Shown here piece by piece: positions 11,296 through 21,282 of a DNA stretch of 64,000 nt; position 1 is the first letter of the stretch, and each line of letters starts with the position of its first letter. The position numbers were made by a program, and so were the translations under genes. The notes beneath the pieces were generated by a model that saw only the letters and a program-made list of their open reading frames with translations, did no database searches and was not told the origin of the DNA. The stretch comes from Azorinus chamasolen (taxonomy: Eukaryota > Mollusca > Bivalvia > Cardiida > Solecurtidae). The stretch covers positions 56,453,453 to 56,517,452 of the forward strand of contig OY755239.1 of NCBI GenBank assembly GCA_963576725.1. The letters run 5' to 3'.

Positions 11296-11490
11296 AGACA
11301 GATAAGATGCGTAAATTAAAATATTTGCAAGAATAACTTCTTCAATTCTTCACCAAACCCTATGATGTGACCACTCTTTAGAATCGACTAGAAGAGACGA
11401 TTCTTAAAAAGTAGTTACAGCATAGATTTGGTGGGAAATCGACGAGTTTAGTGTTTGAGTACGCACCTTTACATGTATATGTAGTTCTGT
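11296..11490. mobile_element. FB-K element
   Basis: Left end AGACAGATAAGATGCG; core 11352-11430 with scattered mismatches. TACATGTA at 11470-11477 interrupts the CCTTTATCTGTAG found in other copies. Confidence 0.78.
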
Positions 11491-11959
11491 TTACAGAAAT
11501 ATTTCTACATATCAAAGTGACAGTAAATCTATGAAGGTTCCTGTACAGGCAACGGGATTTGTAGGAAAAAGAAACATGGCGATACGCTTGTACAAGTTTG
11601 TATTCGGCACAAACGATTAAGTACATGGTGATTCCATCTTGTTTCATTCTTCAAAGGTATTAAACGTTTTAGTTTTGTAAATTTGCAAAACTGGTACAAT
11701 CTCGCAGAAAATTCAGCCTAGAGGTATGTTGATAGTTTAAGATCCAGATCGGTTATTGTGTTTGGTACTCATTAGTATCGCCTCTCTGATGTTATTCTAA
11801 TGGGTACTAGCAATGCAAGATAGAGTTTGAGTGAGAAGTAAGAGGTTCAGATTTTGATCAGTACTTCTCTTATCCATGAACAGTTGCGGGGCTATAATTG
11901 TTCTCCTTTTACACCAGTTACAATATATCTATGCGTTGTACGTAAAATTATATCTGATT
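11491..11959. other. no feature seen
   Basis: No recognised element. A minus-strand frame over 11378-11647 runs out of the FB-K hairpin and is not credible. Confidence 0.5.
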
Positions 11960-12252
11960 TGAAGTAACGTCTGTTTTTCTGTTTTCTCTTGTATATTGTT
12001 CTTCACACGTCTATCAACCTATATTGATGATGATTTATTTGTGTTTTCCCTGAGCACTGCTGTTTCATTTAGCCGTTGATATCAATCTGTTTGTTCAGAC
12101 AAGTCTAACGTCTCTCTAATCTAAGCTTTTATTCATCCACAAACAAACTTCTCTCCAAATGATCAACATATGTTTCCAGTCTGAAGTGGCTTATTGGCTT
12201 TTCCTCTAATACGAAATCTAAGGCATTCCGCACTTCAGTGAACATCTGCCGC
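11960..12252 (+). repeat. dispersed duplication, copy 2 (partner 90-378)
   Basis: See 90-378. This copy lacks the FB-A element and so shows the approximate empty site. Confidence 0.75.
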
Positions 12253-12516
12253 AATAGGTTGATTGTTCGGAATCCACAGTCTCAGGTAGAACAGCTTCAG
12301 GTTTCGATCGTGTTGAAGAATATTACACAGCAATACAGGAAACCTATGTTCTTCTTGGCAATGTTTCAGTACAATCTCTTATCTTGGAAAGGATGATTAT
12401 AATGGTAACTAAATACTTGTATACCTTACATGAATGGTACATTGTTTTCATTACTTAGTCTATGTTTTCCACCCTTCTAATGCTGAAACAATAACGTCCT
12501 TTAAAAGCCTGGTATG

Positions 12517-12723
12517 TTACAGTCACACCCCTCTAAACCGGAAGTTTAATTTAGTATAAATATCGGTCTCGGAGATAGGTGGCTACTTAATGCAGGGTGA
12601 AAGTCATGCAGAAAGCTCCTCCAGGAGCTTTCTGCATGACTTTCACTTTGCATTAAGCAGCCACCTGCCTGAAACTATATAAAATCTTCTCTTCTAGATT
12701 TCTGAATAAGAGAAGTTTTACTG
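12517..12723 (+). mobile_element. FB-E element
   Basis: CAGTCACACCCCTCTAAACC to GAAGTTTTACTG. Core palindrome about 12572-12676 around AAGCTCCTCCAGGAGCTT. Confidence 0.88.
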
Positions 12724-12903
12724 AACTTTGTTTATTTGAATCTCATTATTTCAAACTGTTGAAGGAGCTTTCTGCGTGACTTTCACCCTGCATTAAGCAA
12801 CCACCTGCCTGAAAATATCTAAATTATTCTCTGCTAGATTTCTGGTTAAGAGAGGTTTTACTGAACATTGTTTATTTGAATCTCATTATTTCAAACTGTT
12901 GAA
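12625..12903 (+). repeat. tandem duplication starting at a hairpin apex
   Basis: Two units of about 139-140 bp (12625-12763 and 12764-12903), each beginning GGAGC at the FB-E apex and running through the element's right half into flanking TCTCATTATTTCAAACTG. A third GGAGC follows at 12904. Confidence 0.85.
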
Positions 12904-12904
12904 G

Positions 12905-12975
12905 GAGCGCCAAACAGTTTGGATGCTGATTAGTCGTCTAGTTACTCGGCTACTCATCTGGAGCCAAGTGAGTAT
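12905..12975. mobile_element. FB-I core fragment
   Basis: CCAAACAGTTTGGATGCTG, apex AGTTACTCGGCTACTC, then ATCTGGAGCCAAG. Confidence 0.5.
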
Positions 12976-13089
12976 GGCTGGTGATTAACATGAAAATGAT
13001 TAATTTGAAGGTCTGATATCGCAAATGTTGACAGCACGGAAATGCATTCCTGTCGGAAATGAAGTATAACTATTATTTCTTTAGGAATT

Positions 13090-13265
13090 ATAGGCGTCTG
13101 ATCAGGGTCTGCTCCGTTTGCTTATGAACTGATATAGAAATGAATCTACAGTTGCTGATGTTGCCAAAATTCATGTGTTCATGTGAAATTATAAATAATA
13201 ATTGAATTAAGGTTTATGAGGTCATTATGTCTTACATGAATAATTATGAAGCAAATGGATAAATA
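13090..13265 (+). mobile_element. FB-A right half
   Basis: Starts inside the right core arm (CGTCTGATCAGGGTCTGCTC) and runs to GAAGCAAATGGATAAA; left half absent. Confidence 0.65.
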
Positions 13266-13267
13266 GT

Positions 13268-13352
13268 GAGCTTAATGCAGGTGAAAACTTAATGCAAGAC
13301 CGAAACGTTATGCAGAAAACTCCCTGTATTACTGCATTGAACCATTGCCTAG
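13268..13352. mobile_element. degraded FB-D/E core
   Basis: GAGCTTAATGCAGGTGAAAA, CGTTATGCAGAAAACTCC and CTGCATTGAACCATTGCC only. Confidence 0.4.
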
Positions 13353-13561
13353 GAGGCAATTTATTTTAGACACAACCTCTTTAAATAAATCTACCGAAAA
13401 GTACTAGAGAAAAGGAAAACATCAGAACTGTGTAGGGTTTAAACGACTTCAATAAATAGAGCATTTGCTCCATAGAAGCAAATGCTCTATTTATCACAGG
13501 GGTTTTCAGAAATTACTTCTACAGAGACGTCAAAAGGCGTCAGTAGGAGGGAATGGGTTAA
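13352..13561 (-). mobile_element. FB-B element
   Basis: Ends GGGAATGGGTTAA. Inner core pairs well around TTTGCTCCATAGAAGCAAAT; outer arms mutated. Confidence 0.8.
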
Positions 13562-13619
13562 GCAACCACATATTTGTAAACACACAACGTCGCTATTATA
13601 TAGAGGATTTGTTGCGAGT

Positions 13620-13734
13620 TGTCTTTTAAGATCACGTGTTCCTAAATGAGCCTTAGAAAATGTCATTAAGCGAGCCTTGGCGAGCTTAATAACATTTTCT
13701 TGGTGAGTTTAGGAACATGTGATCTTAAAAGACA
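13620..13734. repeat. inverted repeat, unassigned
   Basis: Outer arms TGTCTTTTAAGATCACGTGT and its near complement ending AAAGACA, inner arms GAAAATGTCATTAAG and CTTAATAACATTTTC, loop CGAGCCTTGGCGAG. No terminal repeats of any FB family. Confidence 0.75.
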
Positions 13735-13989
13735 ATGAGCATCAGATTCTTCTTCTCACATATCAAAATAGTGCATTTTCGCCGTTTAAATGACATGTAA
13801 ACATCGGTTTCCATGGTTTGATGTCATTTATATGACGTATGACGTCATATATGTTCTAAAGTGATCTTACACGTGTTACAGATAAGGAAATCTTAACCCG
13901 TTGTTCTAACTCGGAGATAAGGGAAGGTATGTGAGAAATTGAAATCCCACTTGAGTAGAACGTTCTGCTACTTCTGCAGAAATAATTCG

Positions 13990-14235
13990 GTGTAAAAAAA
14001 GTTTGGATTCAGATGATACAGCTTGATCGAATCGGGTGTAGTAACATCAAATTGCACCATATTGAAATATGAGCATGTACCGGTATTATGTTTCACAGTG
14101 GGACAAGACTTGATACATGCTATACCTTTATCCCGGCTATGCGCGACTTGACTGGAAAACAGCTTGGGTCCAGATAATATGCCGAGTAACTCAACGTCTC
14201 ATCAGGATCCAAGCTATTTGACACTCACTCTGCTG
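13990..14235 (+). mobile_element. two FB-I fragments
   Basis: Tail segment to about 14120 (AATTGCACCATATTG, GAGCATGTACC), then a head-to-core segment from TTTATCCCGGCTATG through TCATCAGGATCCAAGC. Confidence 0.6.
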
Positions 14236-14283
14236 TTTGACACTCGCCCCGCTGTTTGACACTTGTATTTCCAACGGGTTATG

Positions 14284-14415
14284 AGTTAACACGTTAGCAC
14301 CCATGGGGGAATCTGTGATAACCTTTGCAAACAGTTTGGATCCAGAGGAGACGCCGAGTAACACGGCGTCATCTCAGGATCCAAACTGTTTGACACTGAT
14401 TACTGTTTCAATGAA
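14284..14415 (+). mobile_element. FB-H element, 3' truncated
   Basis: TTAACACGTTAGCACC start, core 14329-14388 around GCCGAGTAACACGGC. Confidence 0.7.
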
Positions 14416-14423
14416 ATTACATG

Positions 14424-14532
14424 TAGAACCTGTCTTAGTGACCATCAAAAATGAGGTATAATTATGGGCCTATAAGGCGGGTGGTAGCTTAACGCGGGTC
14501 AGAAGTGATGCAGAAAGCTCCAATAGGATATT
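14424..14532 (+). mobile_element. FB-F left half, ends at hairpin apex
   Basis: TGTAGAACCTGTCTTAGTGA through GCAGAAAGCTCCAATAGGA, then unrelated DNA. Confidence 0.7.
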
Positions 14533-14685
14533 TATATAAATAAAACGCCACTTTGAAGCCTGAAGCAGACGATAATATTAGCAGATGAAATTTATTTGCC
14601 GCCAAAAGGACTAAGAAAGAATCGTCATAATGTAACGATGCCCTTCATATCCCTGGACTCCGGCAAGTTCCTCATGTGATTAGTA

Positions 14686-14894
14686 CAGTAAAACCCCTAG
14701 ATAATGCGACCACCAAAAAGGGACATAATTCTGGGTGGCAAAGGCAGGTGGCAGCTTAATGCATGATGAAAGTTAAGCAGAAAGCTCCTATTAAGGAGCT
14801 TTCTGCATTACTTTCATCCTGCATTAAGCAACCACCTGCTTATAAAAGCAGATATGATCATTCGTTAAGTGGTCGCATTAGAGAGGTTCTACTG
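14686..14894 (+). mobile_element. FB-D element, complete
   Basis: 209 bp, TA on both sides, CAGTAAAACCCCTAGATAAT to GAGGTTCTACTG. Core 14743-14837 around AGCTCCTATTAAGGAGCT. Confidence 0.92.
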
Positions 14895-15289
14895 TATGAC
14901 AAAATGAACAGTAATCACTTTCTGAATCTTCAAATTTCTTGTCCATACGATCAGTTGCTAATAATGTCTTGAAGTCCCACCACGGCCTGTTCACTATGTT
15001 CAAAGAATTTACACTGAAAATGACAATCTGACAATCTTCCTACAAGTGCGAGTTCTGTTAGGAAACAAAAAACTATCATACCTCATTAGTGGCTGAAGTG
15101 ATATTAATGTCTCAATATTTCTCGACAAACCACCAATTTCCATTCCAACAATGTTGAATTGCACGTTACAAATTGGTTGATGTTGTTTCACATGCTCATA
15201 ACATGACCTTCTTGCTGTGGTGGTGGGACTTTAATCATATGGATGCTCTTGTTGTTTGTTTTGTTGTGGTCTGTGTGAAGTCGGTGTTT

Positions 15290-15405
15290 TTTTACCATTT
15301 ACTCATAAGTACGACTTATTGCGCCTTTGCAAACAGAGTAGTCCCAGATCAGGCGGCTCCTATAGGAACCGTCTGATCAGTGTCTGATCTCTTTGCTTAG
15401 GGCAT
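15290..15405 (+). mobile_element. FB-A left part and core
   Basis: TTTACCATTTACTCATAAG, core 15330-15393 with apex GGCTCCTATAGGAACC; right flank lost. Confidence 0.7.
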
Positions 15406-15720
15406 TATTAATGAGGGAGATTTGGTTTACATGTAATTAGTGTAATTAGGAGTACTGCGTTTTATCTCTTTTGAGGCAGTCAATTCAATGGTTCTCATAC
15501 AAGAGCTTCCTTTCATCTGTATGTATTTTCGTACACTCTAATACGTTTTCCTTACGACTGTATAAAACATTCTATCACATGAAAGAAGAGAGAGTACAGA
15601 GATAAGATATATGTCAACACGGCTGTTTAAACTTCGTGCCTGATCATACTGAAGATTTCTCCGAGTGTTGACTGACTGTGTCGTCGAATGTAAAGATAAA
15701 ACATGAACATGTCCAGTATC
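15406..15720. other. no feature seen
   Basis: No recognised element or gene. Confidence 0.5.
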
Positions 15721-15931
15721 AACTCTTACAACGCTGGATTTTCAAATGGATTATTCTATATTTTAAACAGGTTAAGCTTATGGGGAATATTTAAGGATTT
15801 TTCTAAAGAACGAGTGTAACATGACAAACAGTGCAGACCCTGATGAGAGGGCTCCTCTAGGAGCCCTCTCATCAGGGTCTACACTGTTTGCAAAGGACAT
15901 TAGTGCCTCGTGTCCCGTACTGATTTGATTA
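15721..15931 (-). mobile_element. FB-G element, complete
   Basis: Reverse copy of 8737-8948; core palindrome about 15827-15893 around GGGCTCCTCTAGGAGCCC is essentially perfect. Confidence 0.9.
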
Positions 15932-15932
15932 A

Positions 15933-16022
15933 CAATTATCCCACGTAGCTCGCATTTGCAAACAGCTTGGATCCAGATCATATCCGGTGTCTCTTCACGA
16001 TCCAAGTTGTTTAACACTCCTA
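15933..16022 (+). mobile_element. FB-I head and core
   Basis: TTATCCCACGTAGCTCGCAT then a core with damaged apex; directly abuts the FB-G copy. Confidence 0.6.
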
Positions 16023-16217
16023 AAACATTGTTTTTGTTCGTATGCAATTACAAAATATAGCTTATCAATATTAATGAAGTAATTATCTTTTTACAAACAA
16101 TGGGTGAAAACGTTTGTATATTGTTTGGATCAGTATAAGATCCGCCATTACACCAATAATTGTTAAACCTTTCGGGCACTATTATATATAGGTCAGTGCT
16201 AAATATAAATGTACATG

Positions 16218-16393
16218 TACGTACTCAGATACTAAAATCCTCATTTCTCCACCAAACCCTATGTTGTGACCACTCTTTAGAATCGTCTCCTTTGAGACGA
16301 TTCTAAAGAGTGGTCACAAATAGGGTTTGATGAAGAAATAAGGGAGTTATTCCTGAAAGTGTTTTAACTTACACATCTTACCTGGAGATCTGT
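16218..16393. mobile_element. FB-K element
   Basis: Core palindrome 16254-16329 nearly perfect around GTCTCCTTTGAGAC; right end ACCTGGAGATCTG. Confidence 0.85.
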
Positions 16394-16454
16394 ATAATAC
16401 ATACTTTGGGAAACAAACATTCATAAGTCTGTTTCAAAAGGGTGTACCTGGTAT

Positions 16455-16703
16455 TTTTTTAAATATTGAATATTCATGCAAGAAATAATAACATCATGGA
16501 CACATGTATTTATTAGCTCAGTGTTTATAATGGCATATGTACACAGGATACTTTGGTGCTGGTAGAAATTGTAGTCAGATCTATTATAGCTCATAAGCAA
16601 ACCTAGTATATCCTGGTCGGACGGCTCCTACTGGATTAGTCTGATCTGGGTCTACTCTGTTTGCAAATGCATGAAAAAGGGTTTATATGAAGGAAATGGT
16701 TAA
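16455..16703 (-). mobile_element. FB-A element
   Basis: From AATATTGAATATTCATGCAA to GGAAATGGTTAA; core apex altered (GGCTCCTACTGGATTAGT). Confidence 0.75.
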
Positions 16704-16967
16704 GTGGAAAATTTATCAATATTTGATCCGAAAATCATATTATTTGGCGAGTTGTTCGCTCTGGGTGTACATGGTTTGCATCTATATAATTTTATATTGT
16801 AGTCAGCCAAACATGTTGGGATATTTTTTAATATGTCCTGATTTTTATCAGTCAATTCATACAACAGCCGAAAGTTTACATTCAACGAATGTATTCAAAT
16901 AGGAGAACTGTGTGCCTAAGCAAAGCATTATTATAAGCAAATATTGACACCAATTATCGCCACCTTA

Positions 16968-17190
16968 TAACCCTTCCACAGCAGTGAAATAAAGCAATAT
17001 CTTCTCAAATTTGGATTTCTGCAGTATTGACTACTTCCGAATCGATCAGCGTTTGGGGAACTATTAACCGAGTGTCAAACAGCTCCGATCCTGATAAGAC
17101 GCCGAATTACTCGTCGTCCTATCTGGATCGAAGCTGTTTGCAAATGCGGGTTACATGTACGTTGCGACTAGCGAGAGAATGGCTAAGAGG
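16968..17190 (-). mobile_element. FB-I element
   Basis: Tail AGTATTGACTACTTCCGAAT then core GATCCTGATAAGACGCCG around AATTACTCGTCG. TACATGTA near 17153 within the outer tail. Confidence 0.7.
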
Positions 17191-17342
17191 AGAGGACACC
17201 GGGAAGGTGTCAGTTTAAATAGACTTTGGGGAGTGAAAAGCATGATCACATGATTATAGTGACTTGGACACAATTAGCACCTACGCGAGTTTTCCTTACA
17301 AGTGTTTGTCTTGATCTCAGAAAGCTGAAACAGAAGCATGTA

Positions 17343-17545
17343 CAGTAAAACCCCCCTAAGCAGCCGGAGCTTTAGTAGATACTAATTTAGATACTTGTAG
17401 CCAGGAGGCTGCTTTAACGCAGGGTGATAGTCATGCTCCCATAGGAGCTTTCTGAATGACATCAATCCTGCATTAAGTTGTCACCTATCTTAAAAACACG
17501 ACATTAGAACAAATTAAAACGTCCGGTTTGGAAGGGTTTTACCGT
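17343..17545. mobile_element. FB-E-like element
   Basis: CAGTAAAACCCCCCTAAGCA to AGGGTTTTACCG; core shortened at the left arm (CATGCTCCCATAGGAGC). Confidence 0.75.
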
Positions 17546-17577
17546 GCTCCTTTGGAAGTGGGAATCGAATGTGGTGG

Positions 17578-17652
17578 TGTTTGCAAACGGTGTAGACGTA
17601 GATCAGAGTGTTCATAAAATAGTCCTCTGATCAGGGTATCCGCTATTGTCAT
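17578..17652. mobile_element. FB-P core fragment
   Basis: GCAAACGGTGTAGACGTAGA and CCTCTGATCAGGGTATCC with a loose apex. Confidence 0.45.
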
Positions 17653-17867
17653 TCAAAATCCTCTAGCAAATTATACCATTCTATAGTGTAGTATAGAGTT
17701 TAGTCTATAGTCAGACAACTATAAATCAAGCTTATAAAATGCAATACTTGATGATTATTTGCATACCAATAATCTGACTCATTACTGTTGTCCAATGAAA
17801 TAATGAAGGGCGAACAATTAGCCAAATTAGCTTACTCCCTATACAGCCAGATCTCCCCGTTCTTGAG

Positions 17868-18050
17868 TTTTTAACCCATAACTCATTACATACGCCTTTC
17901 TAAGCCTTTGCAAATCAACATAGAAGCCTTCTGGTTTGCTGATGGAATGATATAGATCTAATTCTTCACTTTTGAACAGGGCCAAACATTTTATTAAACT
18001 AATAATTGTTCGTACATATACTTTCATTAGTTCGTACGTAAATATTTATG
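17868..18050 (+). mobile_element. FB-A element without its hairpin
   Basis: Left flank AATACGCC-like text and right flank TGATGGAATGATATAGATCT joined with only a remnant between; the palindrome has been excised. Confidence 0.6.
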
Positions 18051-18091
18051 GAATTAGGGACAAACACGAAGGAGCTAAATATTGAATTGCA

Positions 18092-18235
18092 GAGGTCCAG
18101 ATAAGATGCGTAAGTTAAACCATTTTAAGAATAACTTCGTTATTTCTTCGATAACCCCCATGGTGTGACCACCCTTTAGAATCGTCTCTTCGAGACGATT
18201 CTAAAGAGTGGTAATAGCATAATTATAATAGTGGA
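18092..18235. mobile_element. FB-K element, 3' truncated
   Basis: Starts CAGAGGTCCAGATAAGATGC; core around GTCTCTTCGAGAC intact. Confidence 0.82.
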
Positions 18236-18732
18236 AATGATAATGTCTAAGCATGCTTAGGTGTTACGAGAATGTAACAATTTAAGTAATTTTGCAAAAT
18301 CAAATTCCGGTGTCTGTCTTTAAAAAAGATATTTAAATAAATGCGTATATCAAAATACCGAATCTTGATTGAATTAGTTTGTCAGGCATAATCACTTTCA
18401 AAAAATCGTGTCATCAAAAAGAAGTGATTTCGTCTAAAATAAGTGATTTCGTCAAAAAATGAAATTGACTGAATGCGACATTAATCTTTATCCTGTTATG
18501 GGCAAATTTGTGATAGCCTCGGCAACTATTTTTGATCCAGCTATAACGATTTAAATGGATTCTTATTTTTTGCACACCATATTTGTAATGATGCTCTGAT
18601 AGTGTAATTGAAAAGATACCCAATTATCAAAGCATATAAATTTACAAAGCATTATTACAGCATATAAGATTAAATAGATGACATTTTTGACCAATGATAT
18701 TTTCTAGCAGCAAAACGCCAAGTAATCCGTCA
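18236..18732. other. no feature seen
   Basis: AT-rich; short inverted words such as GTTACGAGAATGTAAC only. Confidence 0.5.
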
Positions 18733-19010
18733 ACCTCTTTTTGTGAGCTGGCACGTACATGTATTTGCAAACAGCTTGGATCCAGATGAGACGCCAAGAA
18801 CTCGGGCATCTCATCAGAATCTAAGCTGTTTCACATTCGGTCAATAACCCCCCCCCCCCCCCCCAAAAAAAAACCCCCCAAAAAACCACACACAAAAAAA
18901 CACACAAAAAAACCCACCAAAAAACAAGAGATCGAATCGGAAGTAGTCAAAATTGCACCAGATCCAAATATGAGCAGACATTATTTTTTTTACAGCGGAG
19001 TAAGTGTTAT
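18733..19010 (+). mobile_element. FB-I element with a simple-repeat insertion
   Basis: Core 18765-18832 (apex AAGAACTCGGGC); the tail after GGTCAATA is broken by a C/A-rich tract and resumes GATCGAATCGGAAGTAGTC. Confidence 0.75.
18847..18927. repeat. poly-C followed by A/C-rich simple sequence
   Basis: Run of about 17 C, then 9 A, then CA-rich text. Length in such runs is often unreliable in assemblies. Confidence 0.8.
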
Positions 19011-19150
19011 TCCATTTCAGACAAGAAATGAAAACATCCTGGCCGTCAAAAAGCATCAAGTGGCTTGGTGAGAGAGAATCCGTCGTTCAACATGTCTTTC
19101 AATATTTCTGTCTTGCCCCTGGCCAATATTTGAATATTGATAAGGCTGAA
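19011..19150 (+). repeat. diverged duplication with open frame, copy 2 (partner 8395-8530)
   Basis: A 67-codon frame (19004-19207) reads through it in the frame that aligns with the partner. It starts right after the FB-I copy. Confidence 0.45.
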
Positions 19151-19269
19151 AATTCCATGCCTCTTGCGCTATCTCGCAATATCAAATTATTATTTTGGTT
19201 TCCTTAGTCTAATTTCCCTGACAATGTTATTTGCGTTTAAGCATGTTGACAACAGTTATTTTGTTACAG

Positions 19270-19597
19270 TGAGTATGCATCCTTAAAACAACGACATATG
19301 AAACGCCGCGCTAACACACTTGTGTCAAAGACATACGTCAAAATAATATATCGTGGTGTAGTTATTCTGTTTTCAATGAAGGAATTCCTGTACGACATGC
19401 TAGAGGCTAAAAGCTTTATAGACAGTTGGGCCCGGCTGCATACTGACAGGTTTATCAGAATAAGACGATGCGCTTATTATCTCATCCCTCATAAAGACTT
19501 CAATCACAATTTGAATAAACACAGGGTACCAGCCGACATCTACACGTCGTTATGTCGAGATTTTCTAGGTCTACGAGATATCAAGCTTTATGTATAA
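19270..19597 (+). CDS. unrecognised open frame, possible terminal exon
   Basis: After an acceptor-like TTATTTTGTTACAG, one base plus 108 codons run to a TAA, including an ATG at 19298 that opens 99 codons. The stretch is rich in charged and aromatic residues (RIRRCAYYLIPHKDF) and free of FB sequence, unlike nearly all other frames here. A phase-compatible 47-nt candidate exon lies at 19021-19067 (ending TTG before GTGAGA), but that segment is also part of a dispersed duplication, which weakens the case. No family recognised. Confidence 0.25.
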
Positions 19598-19756
19598 GAG
19601 AAACATGCACATACATTTATTTGCAGTTTAAAAACACACCAACCTTTATGGTGGGAAAAGTATTTTTGCCGTAACTCTGATCTGCGCTTTAAGCGCTTAT
19701 GAACGCATATACATGTACATGTATCCTGTGTGAAAAGAGCGCAATATAAATGGGGT

Positions 19757-19812
19757 ATAATAATAATAATAATTTTATTATTATTATTATTAATAATAAT
19801 AATAATAATAAT
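19757..19812. repeat. AAT/ATT trinucleotide repeat, self-complementary
   Basis: AAT units, then ATT units, then AAT units, so it can fold on itself. Confidence 0.9.
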
Positions 19813-19849
19813 CTGTTCCATTTTGGGTTTTTTATTTCTTATTCGTGCC

Positions 19850-19931
19850 AGCGTTTGAGAAACTGTTGATCATCTGTATCCAAACTGTTTGCAAATGCAA
19901 GTCAGGTCGCGCTTAGAATGATAAGAGTTAA
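19850..19931 (-). mobile_element. FB-I right half
   Basis: Begins near the core (GATCATCTGTATCCAAACTG) and ends GATAAGAGTTAA. Confidence 0.6.
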
Positions 19932-20290
19932 CCCTTTACTTCATGAATATTTATTAAGAAATAATGAATATATGAATTTTGATTAACTGTATTTCTATAT
20001 TGCATTGTGAACAAAGGACTTTATTATCATGTCATAAACTGTAGAATAATATATACAAATGTATAATATGTCATTAGCAAACAGAGCAGACCCTGGTCAA
20101 ACGGCTCCTATAGGAACTGTCTGACCAGGGTCTGCTCTGTTTGCTAATGTAATTAGAAAGATCTGTTTCTTTAATTTCTAAAATGGCTATAGTGTCCCAC
20201 CTTCCATATTTCATTATAACTATTTTGTCTATTTTGTCTATTCAGTGGGTATGGAAATTTGGAATAATCATAGAACAGGGAAAGGGCTAA
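19928..20290. mobile_element. FB-A/A2 composite element
   Basis: The left half is the FB-A right flank inverted (TTAACCCTTTACTTCATGAA), the right half is the FB-A2 flank (CTTCCATATTTCATTATAAC). The core 20079-20142 is near perfect around GGCTCCTATAGGAACT. Confidence 0.85.
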
Positions 20291-20399
20291 GCAACCACAT
20301 TCTCTAATATCCCCCGTGTTTATTACGTATATTGTCTCTGTATGCAGTTTCTACTGCTCAATAAAAGTATGAATGTAAATATAAAGGATCGCCTTGAAT

Positions 20400-20610
20400 C
20401 CTTTACCCCATTAATATTCATGTAAGATACTTGTATAAAAGTATTAGGGAATATTAATTAGATGTTTATGTTTCTTAATAATGACATATGAGAACAGAGG
20501 GAGTTTAGCCCATGATATAATCTGTAGAATAAGATCTGTTTTATTCCATTAATAAACAAGGCAGACCCTGATCAAATGGTTCCTGCAGGAGTCATTGTCA
20601 AAGGGTGTTT
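20400..20610 (-). mobile_element. FB-A element, diverged
   Basis: CCTTTACCCCATTAATATTC to CAAAGGGTG; apex TTCCTGCAGGAGTC; terminal right flank missing. Confidence 0.7.
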
Positions 20611-20654
20611 CCGTCGAGTAAAGCGTAAAAAGACATCCCATGAGTATACGCGAA

Positions 20655-20884
20655 GTAACTCATTCACTCCTAGACTACTTATGAACTCAACCTGTTTGAA
20701 TAAATCTACCAAAAAGGAGCATTTATTGGAGAAAAGGAAAAAATATAGAATTGTGTAGTTTTGAAACCATTATGATAAATAGAGAATTTGGTCCTATGGA
20801 GCAAATGCTCTATTCATCATGATGATCTACAAAAAAAGACTTGTACAGATGTGTCAAAGGGCGTCAGTAGGAGGTAATGGTTTA
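20655..20884 (-). mobile_element. FB-B element
   Basis: CATTCACTCCTAGACTAC to GAGGTAATGGTTTA; core around TTGGTCCTATGGAGCAAA. Confidence 0.8.
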
Positions 20885-21055
20885 GGTGATTCAGCAATGA
20901 ATCAAAGGCCCACGTATTCGAACACGACACTGCCGATTACTTCATACAACGCCTGTCATGATATACATTTGAATTCATACGCGTTTCAGTAAATAATCGG
21001 GCTATTAGAGCTTTAAAAGCTTTTAAATGGAGTCGGATCTAAAGTAGAGCCACTC

Positions 21056-21281
21056 TTAACCCTTATCTTGGTGAATTTTAAAGTGCATTTCTTCTTCTTT
21101 ACCCATGCCCTGTGGTATAATTACATATATCTTCACTGTCTACAATTATTTCTCAGTGCAATCACTGCTGTGGAGTGCACTACTTGCACAATCAATTTGT
21201 AAATAGTGCAGGAGCTGTCTCATCTGGGTCTTCACTATTTACAGGTAGGTATATTGACGTGAACAGAAAGCGAAGGGTTAA
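21056..21281 (+). mobile_element. FB-J element, left core arm deleted
   Basis: TTAA at both ends. Outer sequence intact, but the core runs AAATAGTGCAGGAGCTGTCT, so the deletion ends exactly at the apex. Confidence 0.88.
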
Positions 21282-21282
21282 A

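Noticed and set aside
13828..13855. CRE-like palindrome ATGACGTATGACGTCAT as a promoter element
   Set aside because: No gene start is visible nearby; a chance or repeat-derived palindrome is as likely.
18847..18927. Poly-C/A tract as a functional G-quadruplex or i-motif
   Set aside because: It is a simple-sequence insertion in an FB-I tail, and its length may be a sequencing artefact.
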